Translations under genes and position numbers: made by a program
Shown here: positions 25,038-35,900 of the stretch, piece after piece
Layout: each line of letters begins with the position of its first letter
How positions within the stretch are numbered: the stretch's first letter is position 1
Notes under the pieces: generated by a model
What the model saw: the letters and a program-made list of their open reading frames with translations, nothing else
Database searches by the model: none
What the model was told of the DNA's origin: nothing
Assembly (NCBI GenBank): GCA_930633525.1
Contig: CAKNFP010000004.1
Coordinates: 79,223 to 143,222, forward strand
DNA length: 64,000 nucleotides
Source of the DNA: Hyphomicrobiales bacterium
Lineage (GTDB): Bacteria; Pseudomonadota; Alphaproteobacteria; Rhizobiales; Beijerinckiaceae
Direction of reading: 5' to 3'

Positions 25038-25038
25038 A

Positions 25039-25452
25039 ATGGCAAAGCATGTCATTGGTCTGCTCCGGGAGCTACCTCCTGGCACCCGTAAGCTTGTAAA
25101 TATTCGCGGTCGCCCAATCGCGGTTTTCAATATTAAAGGCGAGTTGTTCGCATTGCTGAACCGGTGTCCGCATCAAGGTGCGAACCTTTGCGACGGTAAG
25201 CTCGTCGGACTTGTCCAGTCGCGGGAGCCGGGAGAGTACAAGTACTCCCGCTCGGGAGAAATCCTTCGGTGCCCCTGGCACGGGTGGGAGTTCGATGTGC
25301 GGACAGGGCAGTCATGGTGCGAGCCTGACCGCATCAAAGCAAAAACCTACGAAATTGAGGCGACACCAGGCGAAACGCTCGTTAAGGGGCCGTATGTTGC
25401 TGAAACCTTCACGGTAACTGTCGAGGAAGACTACGTCGTCGTAGACGTATAG
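25039..25452 (+). CDS. Second Rieske [2Fe-2S] ferredoxin-like protein
   Basis: This 137-residue protein has one Rieske domain. The ligand pairs are NRCPHQGANLCDG and LRCPWHGWEFDVRTGQSWCEP. Between them is a 30-residue insert (LVQSREPGEYKYSRSGEI) of the kind seen in Rieske oxygenase N-domains and some ferredoxins. No oxygenase catalytic domain follows. ATG 25039 was chosen over a start inside the preceding gene. It probably serves as an electron carrier for an oxygenase encoded elsewhere, or interacts with the amidohydrolases. Confidence 0.85.
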   Translation: MAKHVIGLLRELPPGTRKLVNIRGRPIAVFNIKGELFALLNRCPHQGANLCDGKLVGLVQSREPGEYKYSRSGEILRCPWHGWEFDVRTGQSWCEPDRIKAKTYEIEATPGETLVKGPYVAETFTVTVEEDYVVVDV

Positions 25453-25471
25453 CGATTTGGGAGAATGCGGC

Positions 25472-26530
<1,059 letters not shown>

Positions 26531-26610
26531 GCAGACAATGATCCTGGCGGCGCTGAGTCTATCACTGACGCCCGGATCGTCACGCCCTGCGCTCTGAGGC
26601 GAGTGAAACC

Positions 26611-27855
26611 ATGACTAAGATCAATGTCGTACTGGGTGCCGGGCAAGCAGGAGCGTGGGCTGCGACGAGCATGCGTCGCGAAGGTTTCAAAGGGCGCATT
26701 GTGCTCGTTGGAGATGAACCCATTCGCCCCTATGAACGGCCGCCCCTGTCTAAAGAGGTGCTCACGTCGCCGGAAAGTCCGGAACCAACTTGCTTCCACG
26801 ATGAACAGCACTACAGAGATAATGACATAGAGCTGTGCCTCGGTGTTCGCGCCGTGCAGATTGAACCTCGGCTGGGCCGCATCAGGCTCGGCAACGGAGC
26901 GAACCTCCCCTTCGACAGGCTGCTGCTCGCGACCGGTGGCACAGCGCGCCGGCTGACGATTCCCGGCGCTGAGAATGTCTACTATCTCAGAACAATGGAG
27001 GACGGATGGCGCCTGAGGGAAAGGCTTTCCTCGGCAAAGCGCGTGGTCTGTATCGGTGCTGGAGTGATCGGCCTCGAAGTAGCATCGAGCGCGCGTAAGC
27101 TCGGGTGCGAGGTCACTGTCGTCGAGGCTGGCCAAATCCCCATGGGCAGATGTGTCGATATGGAATGCTCTAGGTTCATCGAGCAGCTCCATAGCGACGC
27201 CGATGTAAATTTCAGGTTCGGCAGCTCAGTCAAGGCCATCGAAGCCGATCGTGTGATTTGCGAAGACGGAACTGAGATCCCGGCTGACTGCGTCGTCGCG
27301 GGGATTGGCATGGAGCGGAACCTGTCCCTTGCCTCGGAGGCGGGAATCGAGATAGACGGCGGCATCGTGGTCGATGAATACGGTCGAACCAACCAATCCG
27401 GAATCTTCGCGGCGGGAGACGTCGCCGCATTCTGGCATCCGCTCTTCAGACGCCGCCTAAGGCTTGAATCGTGGCGGCACGCGCAGAATCACGGGGTCGC
27501 AGTCGGAGCCGCGATGGCTGGCTGCCCGAAGGTCTATGATGATGTCCCTTGGTTTTGGACTGACCAGCACGGTGTCAACGTGCAGATCTCGGGATTGGCC
27601 ACCGATGGAGTTCGAACCATCGTGCGGCAAGGAACGGGTCCGAAGAGCTTCTCTACGTTCTCACTTAACGCTAATGGAGTCGTTGTCGCAGCAGCCGCCG
27701 TAAACAATCCCCGTGAGGCAAGGGCAGCTCAATCCCTGATCAGGATGCAGCAGCCGGTAGACGAGACGATGCTTGCCGACAGCGCTGTTCCACTCCAGAC
27801 TTTGATCAGGCCCATTCTGTCTCGGAACGAGGCCCGGCCTGTAGATATAGGATGA
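26611..27855 (+). CDS. FAD/NAD(P)H-dependent ferredoxin reductase
   Basis: This 414-residue pyridine nucleotide-disulfide-type oxidoreductase is of the oxygenase-coupled ferredoxin reductase class. It has an FAD motif (VVLGAGQAGAWAATSMRREG), RPYERPPLSKEVL, an NAD motif (VVCIGAGVIGLEVASSARKL), a second FAD motif (GIFAAGDVAAFWHPL) and a C-terminal reductase domain (DVPWFWTDQHGVNVQISGLA). It lacks a CxxC redox pair, as expected. It would reduce the Rieske ferredoxins at 19294 and 25039. Confidence 0.9.
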   Translation: MTKINVVLGAGQAGAWAATSMRREGFKGRIVLVGDEPIRPYERPPLSKEVLTSPESPEPTCFHDEQHYRDNDIELCLGVRAVQIEPRLGRIRLGNGANLPFDRLLLATGGTARRLTIPGAENVYYLRTMEDGWRLRERLSSAKRVVCIGAGVIGLEVASSARKLGCEVTVVEAGQIPMGRCVDMECSRFIEQLHSDADVNFRFGSSVKAIEADRVICEDGTEIPADCVVAGIGMERNLSLASEAGIEIDGGIVVDEYGRTNQSGIFAAGDVAAFWHPLFRRRLRLESWRHAQNHGVAVGAAMAGCPKVYDDVPWFWTDQHGVNVQISGLATDGVRTIVRQGTGPKSFSTFSLNANGVVVAAAAVNNPREARAAQSLIRMQQPVDETMLADSAVPLQTLIRPILSRNEARPVDIG

Positions 27856-27859
27856 CCTC

Positions 27860-28753
27860 TTGTCTCAATTAGAACGTCCGAGCGCCGGGCAGAATGAGGT
27901 GCTCTGCCTGAGTGCTGGAGATGCGCAAGCGACGATATCACTCCTGGGTGGCGAGCTCCAATCCTGGGCGGTGGGAGACAGAAACCTCCTCTGGCACGGA
28001 GATCCCAGGCATTGGGAGAGCCGCGCCCCAATCCTGTTTCCGATTGTTGGCCGCGTCAGAGACGATCAACTGCGGCTTCGTGGCAAATCCCATCCCATTC
28101 TCCGCCACGGCTTCGCGCAGCATTCACTCTTCGAGAAAGTCGCGCACAGCAAAAACGCTGCGGCTCTCCGGCTGACCTCTTCCACCGCCGATACTGAAAT
28201 CCCACTCGACTTTAGCTTGGATCTCAAAGTCGAGTTAACGCCGGCGGAGCTCCGCCTTGGCTTTGTTGTTAAGAACACCGGAGCAGACGTGCTACCTTAT
28301 GCACTCGGCTTTCATCCTGCGTTCCTGTGGCCGTTCGATGGCGGCAACCTTGAGGATTATAGTGTCTGGTTCGATCGGCAAGAGGTCAGCCTATCTCCAA
28401 CCATCACGCCTGATGGATTGGTCGGGAGGGAACTGCGATCAGTTCCTTTCGACGCAACCCGACTACCACTCGAGCCTGATCTCTTCGCCTCTGGAGCGCT
28501 GATTTTTCTAAATGCTGCGAGTCGTTGGATGCGATATGAAGCTCCCTCACGACGCTCAATTACAATGTCGGTCGAGAACTTTCCGCATCTCGCCCTCTGG
28601 ACCAAGCCCACAGCGCCGTTCGTCTCTCTTGAGTGTTGGACTAGTCATGGGGATCCGGAGGACTATTGGGGAGACATCTACTCTAAACCTTCTATGATCC
28701 TCCTGAAGCCGGATGAGGTCGGCACGCATCAGGTTCGGTTACTGTGGCAGTGA
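27860..28753 (+). CDS. Aldose 1-epimerase family protein
   Basis: This 297-residue beta-sandwich protein is of the galactose-mutarotase family: ISLLGGELQSWAVGDRNLLW, RAPILFPIVGRVRDDQLRLR, HGFAQHSLFEK (catalytic His) and LPYALGFHPAFLWPFDGGN (second His). Members interconvert sugar anomers or act on sugar derivatives. The only start without loss of conserved sequence is TTG 27860, 4 bp after the reductase. Its presence with a sugar-type importer suggests the substrate has a sugar or sugar-like part. Confidence 0.85.
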   Translation: MSQLERPSAGQNEVLCLSAGDAQATISLLGGELQSWAVGDRNLLWHGDPRHWESRAPILFPIVGRVRDDQLRLRGKSHPILRHGFAQHSLFEKVAHSKNAAALRLTSSTADTEIPLDFSLDLKVELTPAELRLGFVVKNTGADVLPYALGFHPAFLWPFDGGNLEDYSVWFDRQEVSLSPTITPDGLVGRELRSVPFDATRLPLEPDLFASGALIFLNAASRWMRYEAPSRRSITMSVENFPHLALWTKPTAPFVSLECWTSHGDPEDYWGDIYSKPSMILLKPDEVGTHQVRLLWQ

Positions 28754-29092
28754 TCGTCCATAGGTTCTTCTCTATTCGGCGATTTGAGGTCAAGCGCTTT
28801 CAGGCCTTCCACGTTGCCGATGTCTGACGTCACTTGCGGGTCCTTGCTTCTCTTCGGGATCAGCTCTCGGGCTCTCCCATGATGGGATCAGAAGAACGAG
28901 GCAGTCCAATCTGTCGCGCGTTCTGATCGCGCCAGGCGCGACCGACCCAAGAACCCTAGCGAACTCACCTCATCCATCGTCCCGCAAGGGACGTCTCTCC
29001 ACCGGCTGGCGGAAACTCGTCTACCTTTCTGTTCGTGTGACAGGCTGTTGCTGTGAGCGATCAGACGGTCGCCATGGCACTCTCCTTCGTCC
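28754..29092. other. Spacer between catabolic block 2 and the second tni end
   Basis: No gene is supported here. On the minus strand a frame reads DEVSSLGFLGRSRLARSERA and similar, but it has no start or recognisable family. A ribosome-site-like GAAGGAGAG before a CAT at 29072-29074 leads only to a short frame. No 5-bp duplication with any other tni end is visible. Confidence 0.4.
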
Positions 29093-29509
29093 AGCTGTCG
29101 CTTTGCAGTTAAATGTAAGAATGGCCGCTTCCGAACTGGGTTGAGCATTTAAACATGAGAATGGGCGGGTGCTCATTCTCAAATAAGCTGCTTCTGTGAA
29201 TGGGCACGCACGCTGACCCATTGAGCGATCGCTTCTGCTGCGAAGGCATCGAACACTTCGCGTCGGACGCCGATGGCGTGCCTGCGAAGCAGGTCGAGCA
29301 TTTCCGGTCCGCTTTCCAGAACGACCGCCACGCCGGCGAGGAGGAACGGGCGCAGATGGAGCGGCAGGATGGGCTTGCCGGAGTTGGCGATGTTGGTCGG
29401 CTCCTCCATGGCAATCCGGTCGAACTCTGGGATGACGAGCCCCAGCAGACGCGCCCGCCGATAGTCCCCCTTGTCTGGTCCCCAGCGAACGAAGCGGGGG
29501 ACCAGAAGC
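29093..29509. repeat. Direct repeat copy 2 (truncated tni right end)
   Basis: This copy is identical to 14203-14619 as far as I can read and stops exactly where an IS6-family element begins. Recombination between the two copies would delete a 14,890-bp circle carrying the complete tni element and catabolic block 2. Confidence 0.85.
29179..29509 (-). pseudogene. tniQ C-terminal remnant cut by IS6
   Basis: This encodes the last 110 or so residues of TniQ (LLVPRFVRWGPDKGDYRRAR to AQWVSVRAHSQKQLI), the same as the complete gene at 14289. The N-terminal part, with its zinc ribbon, and the rest of the element (tniB, tniA, far end) are gone, replaced by the IS6-family element. Confidence 0.85.
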
Positions 29510-30333
29510 GGCTCTGTCGCAAACTGCTGCACGAGATTGGCTGTGGTATGATGGCTGCTCCGCATTGTGGGAGTCGTTCGATGTTCAAAGGCCGCCATTT
29601 CGACCGTTCAGTGATCCTGCTGTGCGTGCGGTGGTACCTGGCCTACAGCCTCAGCCTGCGCGACCTGGAAGAGATGCTGACCGAGCGTGGGGTCAGCGTC
29701 GATCATTCGACGATCCATCGCTGGGTCGAGCACTTTTCGCCGCGGCTGCTCGAACGCTTCAATCGGCGCAAGCGCGCGGTCACCGGCAAATGGCATGTCG
29801 ACGAGACCTACATCAAGGTCCGGGGTCGCTGGATGTATCAGTATCGCGCCATCGACAGTGTCGGCGATACGGTGGAGTTCTGGTTCAGCGAGCACCGTGA
29901 CCTGCCGGCGGCCAAACGCTTTCTGCGGAAGGCGCTTGCGCGCCATGGCCGGCCTGATCGCATCGTGATTGACGGCAGCCAGACCAACCGGGAGGCGATC
30001 ATCGCCTGCGACACCGAAAGCCGGCTGCTGGATCGACCCCGACGACCGCTGAAACGGATCGGGATCCGGCAGAGCCAATACCTCAACAACCGGATCGAAC
30101 AGGATCACCGGAGGATCAAGCGACGGGCTCGGCCAATGCTGGGGTTCAAGTCCTTTGGCTCGGCGGCGATCACGCTGGCTGGCATCGAGATGGTTCAGAT
30201 GATGCGCAAACGCCAAGGACGCTTCGCCTTCAATCCGGCTCCGACGCTGAAAGAACAATTCGAGGCCATCGCCGCCTGAAGACCGTCTTCACCGGCCCTC
30301 GCTCCGGCTCGAAACAAAATTTGCGACAGAACC
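29510..30333 (+). mobile_element. IS6-family insertion sequence
   Basis: This 824-bp element has near-identical 14-bp ends: GGCTCTGTCGCAAA at the left and, read inward, GGTTCTGTCGCAAA at the right. It carries a single transposase gene. Flanks (ccagaagc and gataggcg) do not form an 8-bp target duplication. The element sits at the seam between the mosaic catabolic region and the plasmid backbone, as expected if it mediated a replicon fusion or a deletion. Confidence 0.88.
29581..30279 (+). CDS. IS6-family DDE transposase
   Basis: This 232-residue transposase starts MFKGRHFDRSVILLCVRWYL, followed by EEMLTERGVSVDHSTIHRWV (helix-turn-helix). The DDE residues lie in GKWHVDETYIKVRGRW (first Asp), DRIVIDGSQTNREAI (second Asp) and NNRIEQDHRRIKRR (Glu). 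It catalyses replicative co-integration. An upstream ATG (29551) would add ten residues; MFKGRHF matches the usual family start. Intact. Confidence 0.92.
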   Translation: MFKGRHFDRSVILLCVRWYLAYSLSLRDLEEMLTERGVSVDHSTIHRWVEHFSPRLLERFNRRKRAVTGKWHVDETYIKVRGRWMYQYRAIDSVGDTVEFWFSEHRDLPAAKRFLRKALARHGRPDRIVIDGSQTNREAIIACDTESRLLDRPRRPLKRIGIRQSQYLNNRIEQDHRRIKRRARPMLGFKSFGSAAITLAGIEMVQMMRKRQGRFAFNPAPTLKEQFEAIAA

Positions 30334-30361
30334 GATAGGCGCGCTCCCGGATGGAACCTTC

Positions 30362-30514
30362 ATGAGGTCGCGCAATCGGGCTCTTGCCTAGAACCATGCG
30401 TTCCAGCCCGCCTGGGTTCTCGTCGTTCCGGTCACGCTCTTCCGGACGGACGGGCCATTCTCCCTCCCGCCTTCCGCTGAATTCGACCCCTTTGAAAGCC
30501 GGCCGGCTCGTTGA
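30362..30514 (+). pseudogene. Broken paralogue of the small backbone protein encoded at 61348
   Basis: The frame MRSRNRALA, TAG (30389), NHAFQPAWVLVVPVTLFR ... EFDPFESRPAR resembles the 60-residue protein encoded at 61348 (LALNHAFQLARTLMVPVTLF ... EFDPHERGPAH). One in-frame TAG breaks it. Both end in a GCCGGCTC/GAGCCGGC hairpin with the stop codon at the loop. Function unknown. Confidence 0.55.
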
Positions 30515-30527
30515 GCCGGCCTTTCTC
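30501..30527 (+). terminator. Hairpin terminator overlapping the stop of the small pseudogene
   Basis: GGCCGGCTC, GTT, GAGCCGGCC forms a perfect 9-bp stem followed by TTTCTCC. The TGA of the upstream small frame lies at the loop/stem border. This is a plausible intrinsic terminator. Confidence 0.6.
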
Positions 30528-30689
30528 CTTCCGGGAGTGCCGCTTGCGAGCTGCGGCGGTAAGGGAAGCTCACGCCGCTAGCGCGCCCTTGCCGCCTTTG
30601 CTCTTCGCGGCGTCCGGAAGCCGCTCCGCGAGGTGTGGAGAAAGGAAACAGGCAAGGAAAGGCGGACGCGAGCGCGTGCCGGCAGGATC

Positions 30690-31733
30690 ATGGAACGGAA
30701 TGAACTGGAGGAGTTGCGGGTCCGCGTGCCGTGCGCCGCGGTGCTCGAGCAGGCGGGCTTCACGATCGACCTGCCGGAAAGCAGCCGCAAGGCGATCAAG
30801 TATCGCCGCGGAGAGGCGATCGTCATCGTGATCCATGCTGGGCGGGGCTGGTTCGATCCTCGGTCCGATGCGAAAGGCGATGTGTTCGGCCTGGTCGAAC
30901 ATCTCAACGGCGTATCCTTCGTCGAAGGCCTCGACCGTGTCGCTGCACTGGTCGGCTTCGTTCCGAAAGATCCAGCTTGGCTCCGGCCGCCGCGCGACTC
31001 CAGACCGGTACGGTCTATCTTCGAGCGATGGTCGAGCCGTCGCAGACCGTGGCCCGGCTCGATGATGTGGTGCTATCTGCGCGACGATCGCTTCCTGCCG
31101 GACGCCGTCATCCGGGCTGCGATCCGCCAGGATCTCCTGCGTGAAGGCCCGTATGGCAGCATGTGGGCAGCGCACGGCGACGAGGCCGGCGCGGTCATCG
31201 GTTGGGAGGAGCGCGGTCGGGAGTGGCGCGGTTTCTCGACCGGTGGCGCGAAGTTGCTGTTCCGGTTTGGCTCGCCTGAGGCGGCGCGCCTCTGTGTGAC
31301 CGAGGCCGCGATCGACGCCATGAGCCTCGCCGCCCTTGAGCGATCGAGACCCGACAGTCTCTATCTCAGCACCGGCGGAGGATGGTCGCCGGCAACCGCC
31401 GCCGCGATCCGTATGCTGGCGGGGCGCACCGGGGCCTTGTTGATTGCCGCGACCGACAACAACCACCAAGGCGAGACCTACGCCCAGCGGTTGATGGTGA
31501 TAGCCCGCGAGATCGGCTGCGGATTTGAGCGCCTGCGACCGGTGCAGGTCGACTGGAACGCCGGCTTGCAAGCGGCGACGGCGAATGGTCAGGAGGAGAA
31601 AGGAAGGAGAGAAGGGGACCGGGCTGCCGCATGCCCGCCGGCCGCCTCAAGGGTGACGCTTCGCCCGGCTGCGCCGGCCCTTGACCCGGCCGGACGGAGA
31701 GGCGGCCGCGGGAGAGGGGTCATGAAGGGCTGA
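30690..31733 (+). CDS. Toprim-domain protein (DUF3991-type, plasmid primase-like)
   Basis: This 347-residue protein starts MERNELEELRVRVPCAAVLE. An N-terminal CHC2/DUF3991-like part (KAIKYRRGEAIVIVIHAGRG, FDPRSDAKGDVFGLVEHLNG) is followed by a Toprim domain (RLCVTEAAIDAMSLAALE with the catalytic Glu, LLIAATDNNHQGETYAQRL with a DxN variant of DxD). Such proteins are common on alphaproteobacterial plasmids and may prime replication or transfer. ATG 30690 begins the conserved part. The C-terminal 50 residues are low-complexity and basic. Confidence 0.8.
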   Translation: MERNELEELRVRVPCAAVLEQAGFTIDLPESSRKAIKYRRGEAIVIVIHAGRGWFDPRSDAKGDVFGLVEHLNGVSFVEGLDRVAALVGFVPKDPAWLRPPRDSRPVRSIFERWSSRRRPWPGSMMWCYLRDDRFLPDAVIRAAIRQDLLREGPYGSMWAAHGDEAGAVIGWEERGREWRGFSTGGAKLLFRFGSPEAARLCVTEAAIDAMSLAALERSRPDSLYLSTGGGWSPATAAAIRMLAGRTGALLIAATDNNHQGETYAQRLMVIAREIGCGFERLRPVQVDWNAGLQAATANGQEEKGRREGDRAAACPPAASRVTLRPAAPALDPAGRRGGRGRGVMKG

Positions 31734-31798
31734 AGAGAGGATGGTGATCCCGTGACGGGGAACCGCGCTCCGGCCCGACCAGGCCGCAGGAGCCCGCC

Positions 31799-32401
31799 AT
31801 GAATCTCTCTCCCATCCGCAAGGTCTTCCAGGGCGTCGCCGACCGGCGCCAGATGTTCCGCATGTTCGACCGCCACGCGCAGCGCCCGAACCGCTGGGAA
31901 GGCGATGACAGCGCGCTCTACCGCGGCGAGTGGTTCGAGGTCGGCCTGGTCGAGCACGACTACATGCTCGATATCCTGCCGCCGCTCTGGATGTGCGGCG
32001 ACATGTTCTCGATGCGCGAATTCCTGACCGGCTCGATCACCAGCATCTTCTTCTCGCTCTCGATCGACGGGTGCGACCGCTACTTTCACGGCTATTGCGA
32101 TCTCGCCGACAAGGCCTCGCCGGCCCTGATGAGCGACGCGATCATCGAGCGCGAATCCCGCCCGGTCCGGGCGATGACGCGGGAAGAGCGGCTGGACCAC
32201 ATCTGGTCGAGCACCCAGGACGAGTACCGCGGCTATGCCGAGGGGCGCTTTCCCAGCGCGCAGTACGGACAGCGCATCGTCATGATGTGCGCCTCCTGGC
32301 AGGCCCGCGACTTCAAGCTGCTCGACGAGCTCACCGACGCTGAGGTCTCGGCCAAGCTGCCGGTCCATCTGCGCTACCTTCCCGACGCGATCGCAGCATG
32401 A
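31799..32401 (+). CDS. DUF1419 family plasmid protein
   Basis: This 200-residue protein starts MNLSPIRKVFQGVADRRQMF and includes HDYMLDILPPLWMCGDMFSM, FFSLSIDGCDRYFHGYCDL and MTREERLDHIWSSTQDEYRG. I recognise it as DUF1419, found on rhizobial-type plasmids and islands. Its function is unknown. AGGAG stands 7 bases before the ATG. The next gene follows after 12 bp, suggesting an operon. Confidence 0.8.
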   Translation: MNLSPIRKVFQGVADRRQMFRMFDRHAQRPNRWEGDDSALYRGEWFEVGLVEHDYMLDILPPLWMCGDMFSMREFLTGSITSIFFSLSIDGCDRYFHGYCDLADKASPALMSDAIIERESRPVRAMTREERLDHIWSSTQDEYRGYAEGRFPSAQYGQRIVMMCASWQARDFKLLDELTDAEVSAKLPVHLRYLPDAIAA

Positions 32402-32413
32402 CGGGTGGCGGCA

Positions 32414-32812
32414 ATGTTCACCTTTTCCGTCACGGAGGTCCGCGCCGTCATCATGCGCGGACGGATCGACGCCTTCAATAATGGCGGCTTCCGCAATCCC
32501 TATTACGGCCTCCGCCCAGGCGAAGGCGAGAAGCCCGGTCTCTGGCTGGTCGGCGACGAGGGTGTTTACGCGCTCTCAAACGGCAAGCTCGCCGAAGGGC
32601 AGCGGCCGCTCGTCGTCTATGCCGAAGAGTGCGATCCCAAGACCAACCCCGACTACTGGCACTACAAGCGCCAGCATTTCGGCGGGGATGACGGCATCGA
32701 GTTTCTCGACGCCGAGATGCTCATGAAACTGATCACGGGTTCGCCCACGGCGACCCATCTGACGATCACGATGACCGACGCCAGCCTCTCGGTCTCCCTG
32801 ATCCGCCGCTGA
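32414..32812 (+). CDS. DUF3085 family plasmid protein
   Basis: This 132-residue protein reads MFTFSVTEVRAVIMRGRIDA, NPYYGLRPGEGEKPGLWLVG and KLAEGQRPLVVYAEECDPKT, then FGGDDGIEFLDAEML. These are the conserved blocks of DUF3085. ATG 32414 begins the family sequence; GTG 32405 is an alternative. Its function is unknown. It always appears to be a plasmid or island gene in the contexts I know. Confidence 0.8.
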   Translation: MFTFSVTEVRAVIMRGRIDAFNNGGFRNPYYGLRPGEGEKPGLWLVGDEGVYALSNGKLAEGQRPLVVYAEECDPKTNPDYWHYKRQHFGGDDGIEFLDAEMLMKLITGSPTATHLTITMTDASLSVSLIRR

Positions 32813-32920
32813 CCGCCGGGCCGAGCAGGCCCGCTCCCCGAACTCCTTCGCGATCATCGCTCCGGCCGGGAAGCGCCCGGCTGGCCGATGGCGCGCGCGT
32901 TTAACCCAGGAGCATATCTC

Positions 32921-35900
32921 ATGGCGCAGGACGATCCTTTCACCATCGACCTCTTCGGCAATACGGCTCTTTCCTCCGGGCTCGGTCTCGGCGTCACGGC
33001 GTTCGCCGGCGACTTCACGGTCGAGTCCAATGACGACGACGATCCGGAGCCCCCGACACCCGCGCCCGCAGTAGCGAGGCAGGCGGTCGCACGTCCTGCC
33101 TCGGCCGTGGCGCGCCCGCGCGGCAGCAATTTCTATCTCGCCGGCGATCGCGCTCTGGCGAAGGGCTGGAAGGCCCGTGCCCGCGACAACATCCGGGCGA
33201 TCCGGCTGGCCGCCGAGATCGAGGCTGCTGACCGCCCGGCCACGCGCGAGGAGCAGGCGCACCTGATCCGGTTCACAGGCTTCGGCGCGTCCGGTCTCGC
33301 CAATGGCGTTTTTCGCCGGCCCGGCGAGACTGCCTTCCGCCAGAGCTGGGAAGAGCTCGGCGCCGAACTGCAGGATGCCGTGAGCGAGGGCGACTACGCC
33401 TCGCTCGCCCGCTGCACGCAATACGCCCATTTCACCCCGGAGTTCATCGTCCGGGCGATCTGGGCCGGACTCCAGCGTCTCGGCTGGCGCGGCGGCCGCG
33501 TGCTCGAGCCCGGCATCGGCACGGGACTGTTTCCGGCGCTGATGCCGAAATCCCTGCGCAACGTGTCCCATGTCACCGGGGTCGAGCTTGATCCGGTCAC
33601 GGCGCGGATCGCGCGCCTGCTCCAGCCGCGAGCCCGGATCATTGGCGGTGACTTCGCCCGCACTGACCTGCCGGCGAGTTTTGATCTCGCCATCGGCAAT
33701 CCGCCCTTCTCCGATCGCAGCGTCCGTTCCGACCGCACCTATCGTTCGTTGGGATTGCGCCTGCACGACTACTTCATCGCGCGGTCCATCGACCTGCTGA
33801 AGCCGGGCGCACTCGCCGCCTTCGTGACGAGTTCCGGGACGATGGACAAGGGCGGCAGTACGGCGCGCGAACACATCGCGAGATCCGCCGACCTGATCGC
33901 CGCCATCCGCCTGCCCGAGAGCAGTTTCCGCGCCGACGCCGGCACGGACGTTGTCGTTGACGTGCTGTTCTTCCGCAAGCGCAAGGTCGCCGAACAGGAA
34001 GGCGACCTGTCCTGGCTCGACCTCGACGAGGTGCAGCCGGCATCGCAGGATGAAGGCGCGATCCGCGTCAATCGCTGGTTCGCCCAGCATCCCGATTTCG
34101 TGCTCGGCACGCATGGGCTGACCTCGGGACCTTTCGGCGAGAGCTATACCTGCCTGCCGCGCGCCGGCGTCGATCTCAGCACAGCTCTCGACGCGGCCAT
34201 CCGTCTCCTTCCGGGAGCCCTTTATGACGGCGAACCCAGCGAGATCGGTTTCGATCTGGAGGATGCCGACGATCGCGATGATGCTGATCTGCCGGCCGGG
34301 CGGTATGTCCGCGAAGGCAGCTTCTTCGTCGACAATGCCCGCGGCCTCATGCAGCTCATCGATGGCACGCCCGTTGCCGTGCAGGTCCGCAAAGGCCGCA
34401 GCGCCGAAGGCATTCCGGAAAAGCAGGTCCGCATCATTCGCAAGATGATCCCGATCCGAGACGCGGTGCGTGAGGTGCTCAAATGCCAGGAGCAGGATCG
34501 ACCCTGGAAGGACGCACAGGTGCGTCTGCGCATCGCCTGGTCGAGCTTCGTGCGCGATTTCGGCCCAATCAACCACACGACCGTGTCTGTCACGGAGGAC
34601 GAGGATAGCGGCGAGGTGCGCGAGACGCATCGCCGGCCCAACATCCAGCCCCTCCTCGACGATCCCGATTGCTGGCTCGTCGCCTCGATCGAGACCTACG
34701 ATCTCGATACCGACACGGCCAAGCCCGGGCCGATCTTCTCCGAGCGCGTGATCGCGCCGCCGGCAGCGCCGGTCATCACCTCGGCGGCCGATGCGCTCGC
34801 TGTCGTGCTCAATGAGCGCGGGCGCGTCGATCTCGAGCATATCGCCGAGCTGCTGCATCAGGATGTTGCTGGCGTCATCGCGGAACTCGGCGACGCGATC
34901 TTCCAGGATCCGGCCGATGGTTCATGGCAGACGGCGGATGCTTATCTCTCCGGTCCGGTGCGCGACAAGCTGAAGGCGGCCGAAGCCGCCGCGGCGCTCG
35001 ATCCCAGCTTCGAGCGCAATGCACGCGCGCTTGCTGAGGTCCAGCCGGCCGATCTCGGCCCCTCAGAAATCACCGCCCGGCTCGGCGCACCCTGGATTCC
35101 GGCCGCGGACGTCGTCGCCTTCGTCAAGGAGACGATGGGCGCCGAAATCCGCATCCACCATATGCCCGAACTGGCGTCATGGACCGTGGAGGCGCGTCAG
35201 CTCGGCTGGGCGGCGGCGGGCACCTCGGAATGGGGCACGGATCGGCGGCATGCCGGCGAATTGCTCGCCGATGCGCTCAACAGCCGCGTGCCGCAGATCT
35301 TCGATACCGTGAAGGACAGCGACAGCGAGCGCCGCGTGCTCAGCGTCGTCGATACGGAGGCCGCGAAGGAGAAACTTCAGAAGATCAAGACCGCCTTCCA
35401 GGCCTGGGTCTGGTCCGATCCCGATCGCACCGATCGCCTGGCCAGGGTCTATAATGATCGCTTCAACAATATCGCGCCGCGCAAATTCGACGGCTCGCAT
35501 CTGAAGCTCCCGGGCGCCTCAGGCGCCTTTGTGCTTTATGGGCACCAGAAACGCGGCATCTGGCGCATCATCGCGGCGGGCTCGACCTATCTCGCGCACG
35601 CCGTCGGCGCCGGCAAGACCATGACGATGGCCGCCGGCATCATGGAGCAACGCCGGCTCGGCCTGATCGCCAAGGCGATGCTCGTCGTTCCCGGTCACTG
35701 CCTGGCGCAGGTCGCACGCGAGTTCCTCGCGCTCTATCCATCCGCCCGGATTCTCGTGGCCGACGAAACCAATTTCACCAAGGACAAGCGCGCCCGGTTC
35801 CTGTCGCGTGCCGCGACCGCGACATGGGACGCGATCATCATCACGCATTCGGCCTTCCGCTTCATTGGCGTGCCGTCGGCTTTCGAGCAGCAGATGATCC

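Noticed and set aside
32576..34858. A 760-codon minus-strand frame opposite the DUF3085 gene and helicase start
   Set aside because: It overlaps two well-supported genes and shows the Asp/Arg/Gly-rich composition of antisense reading.
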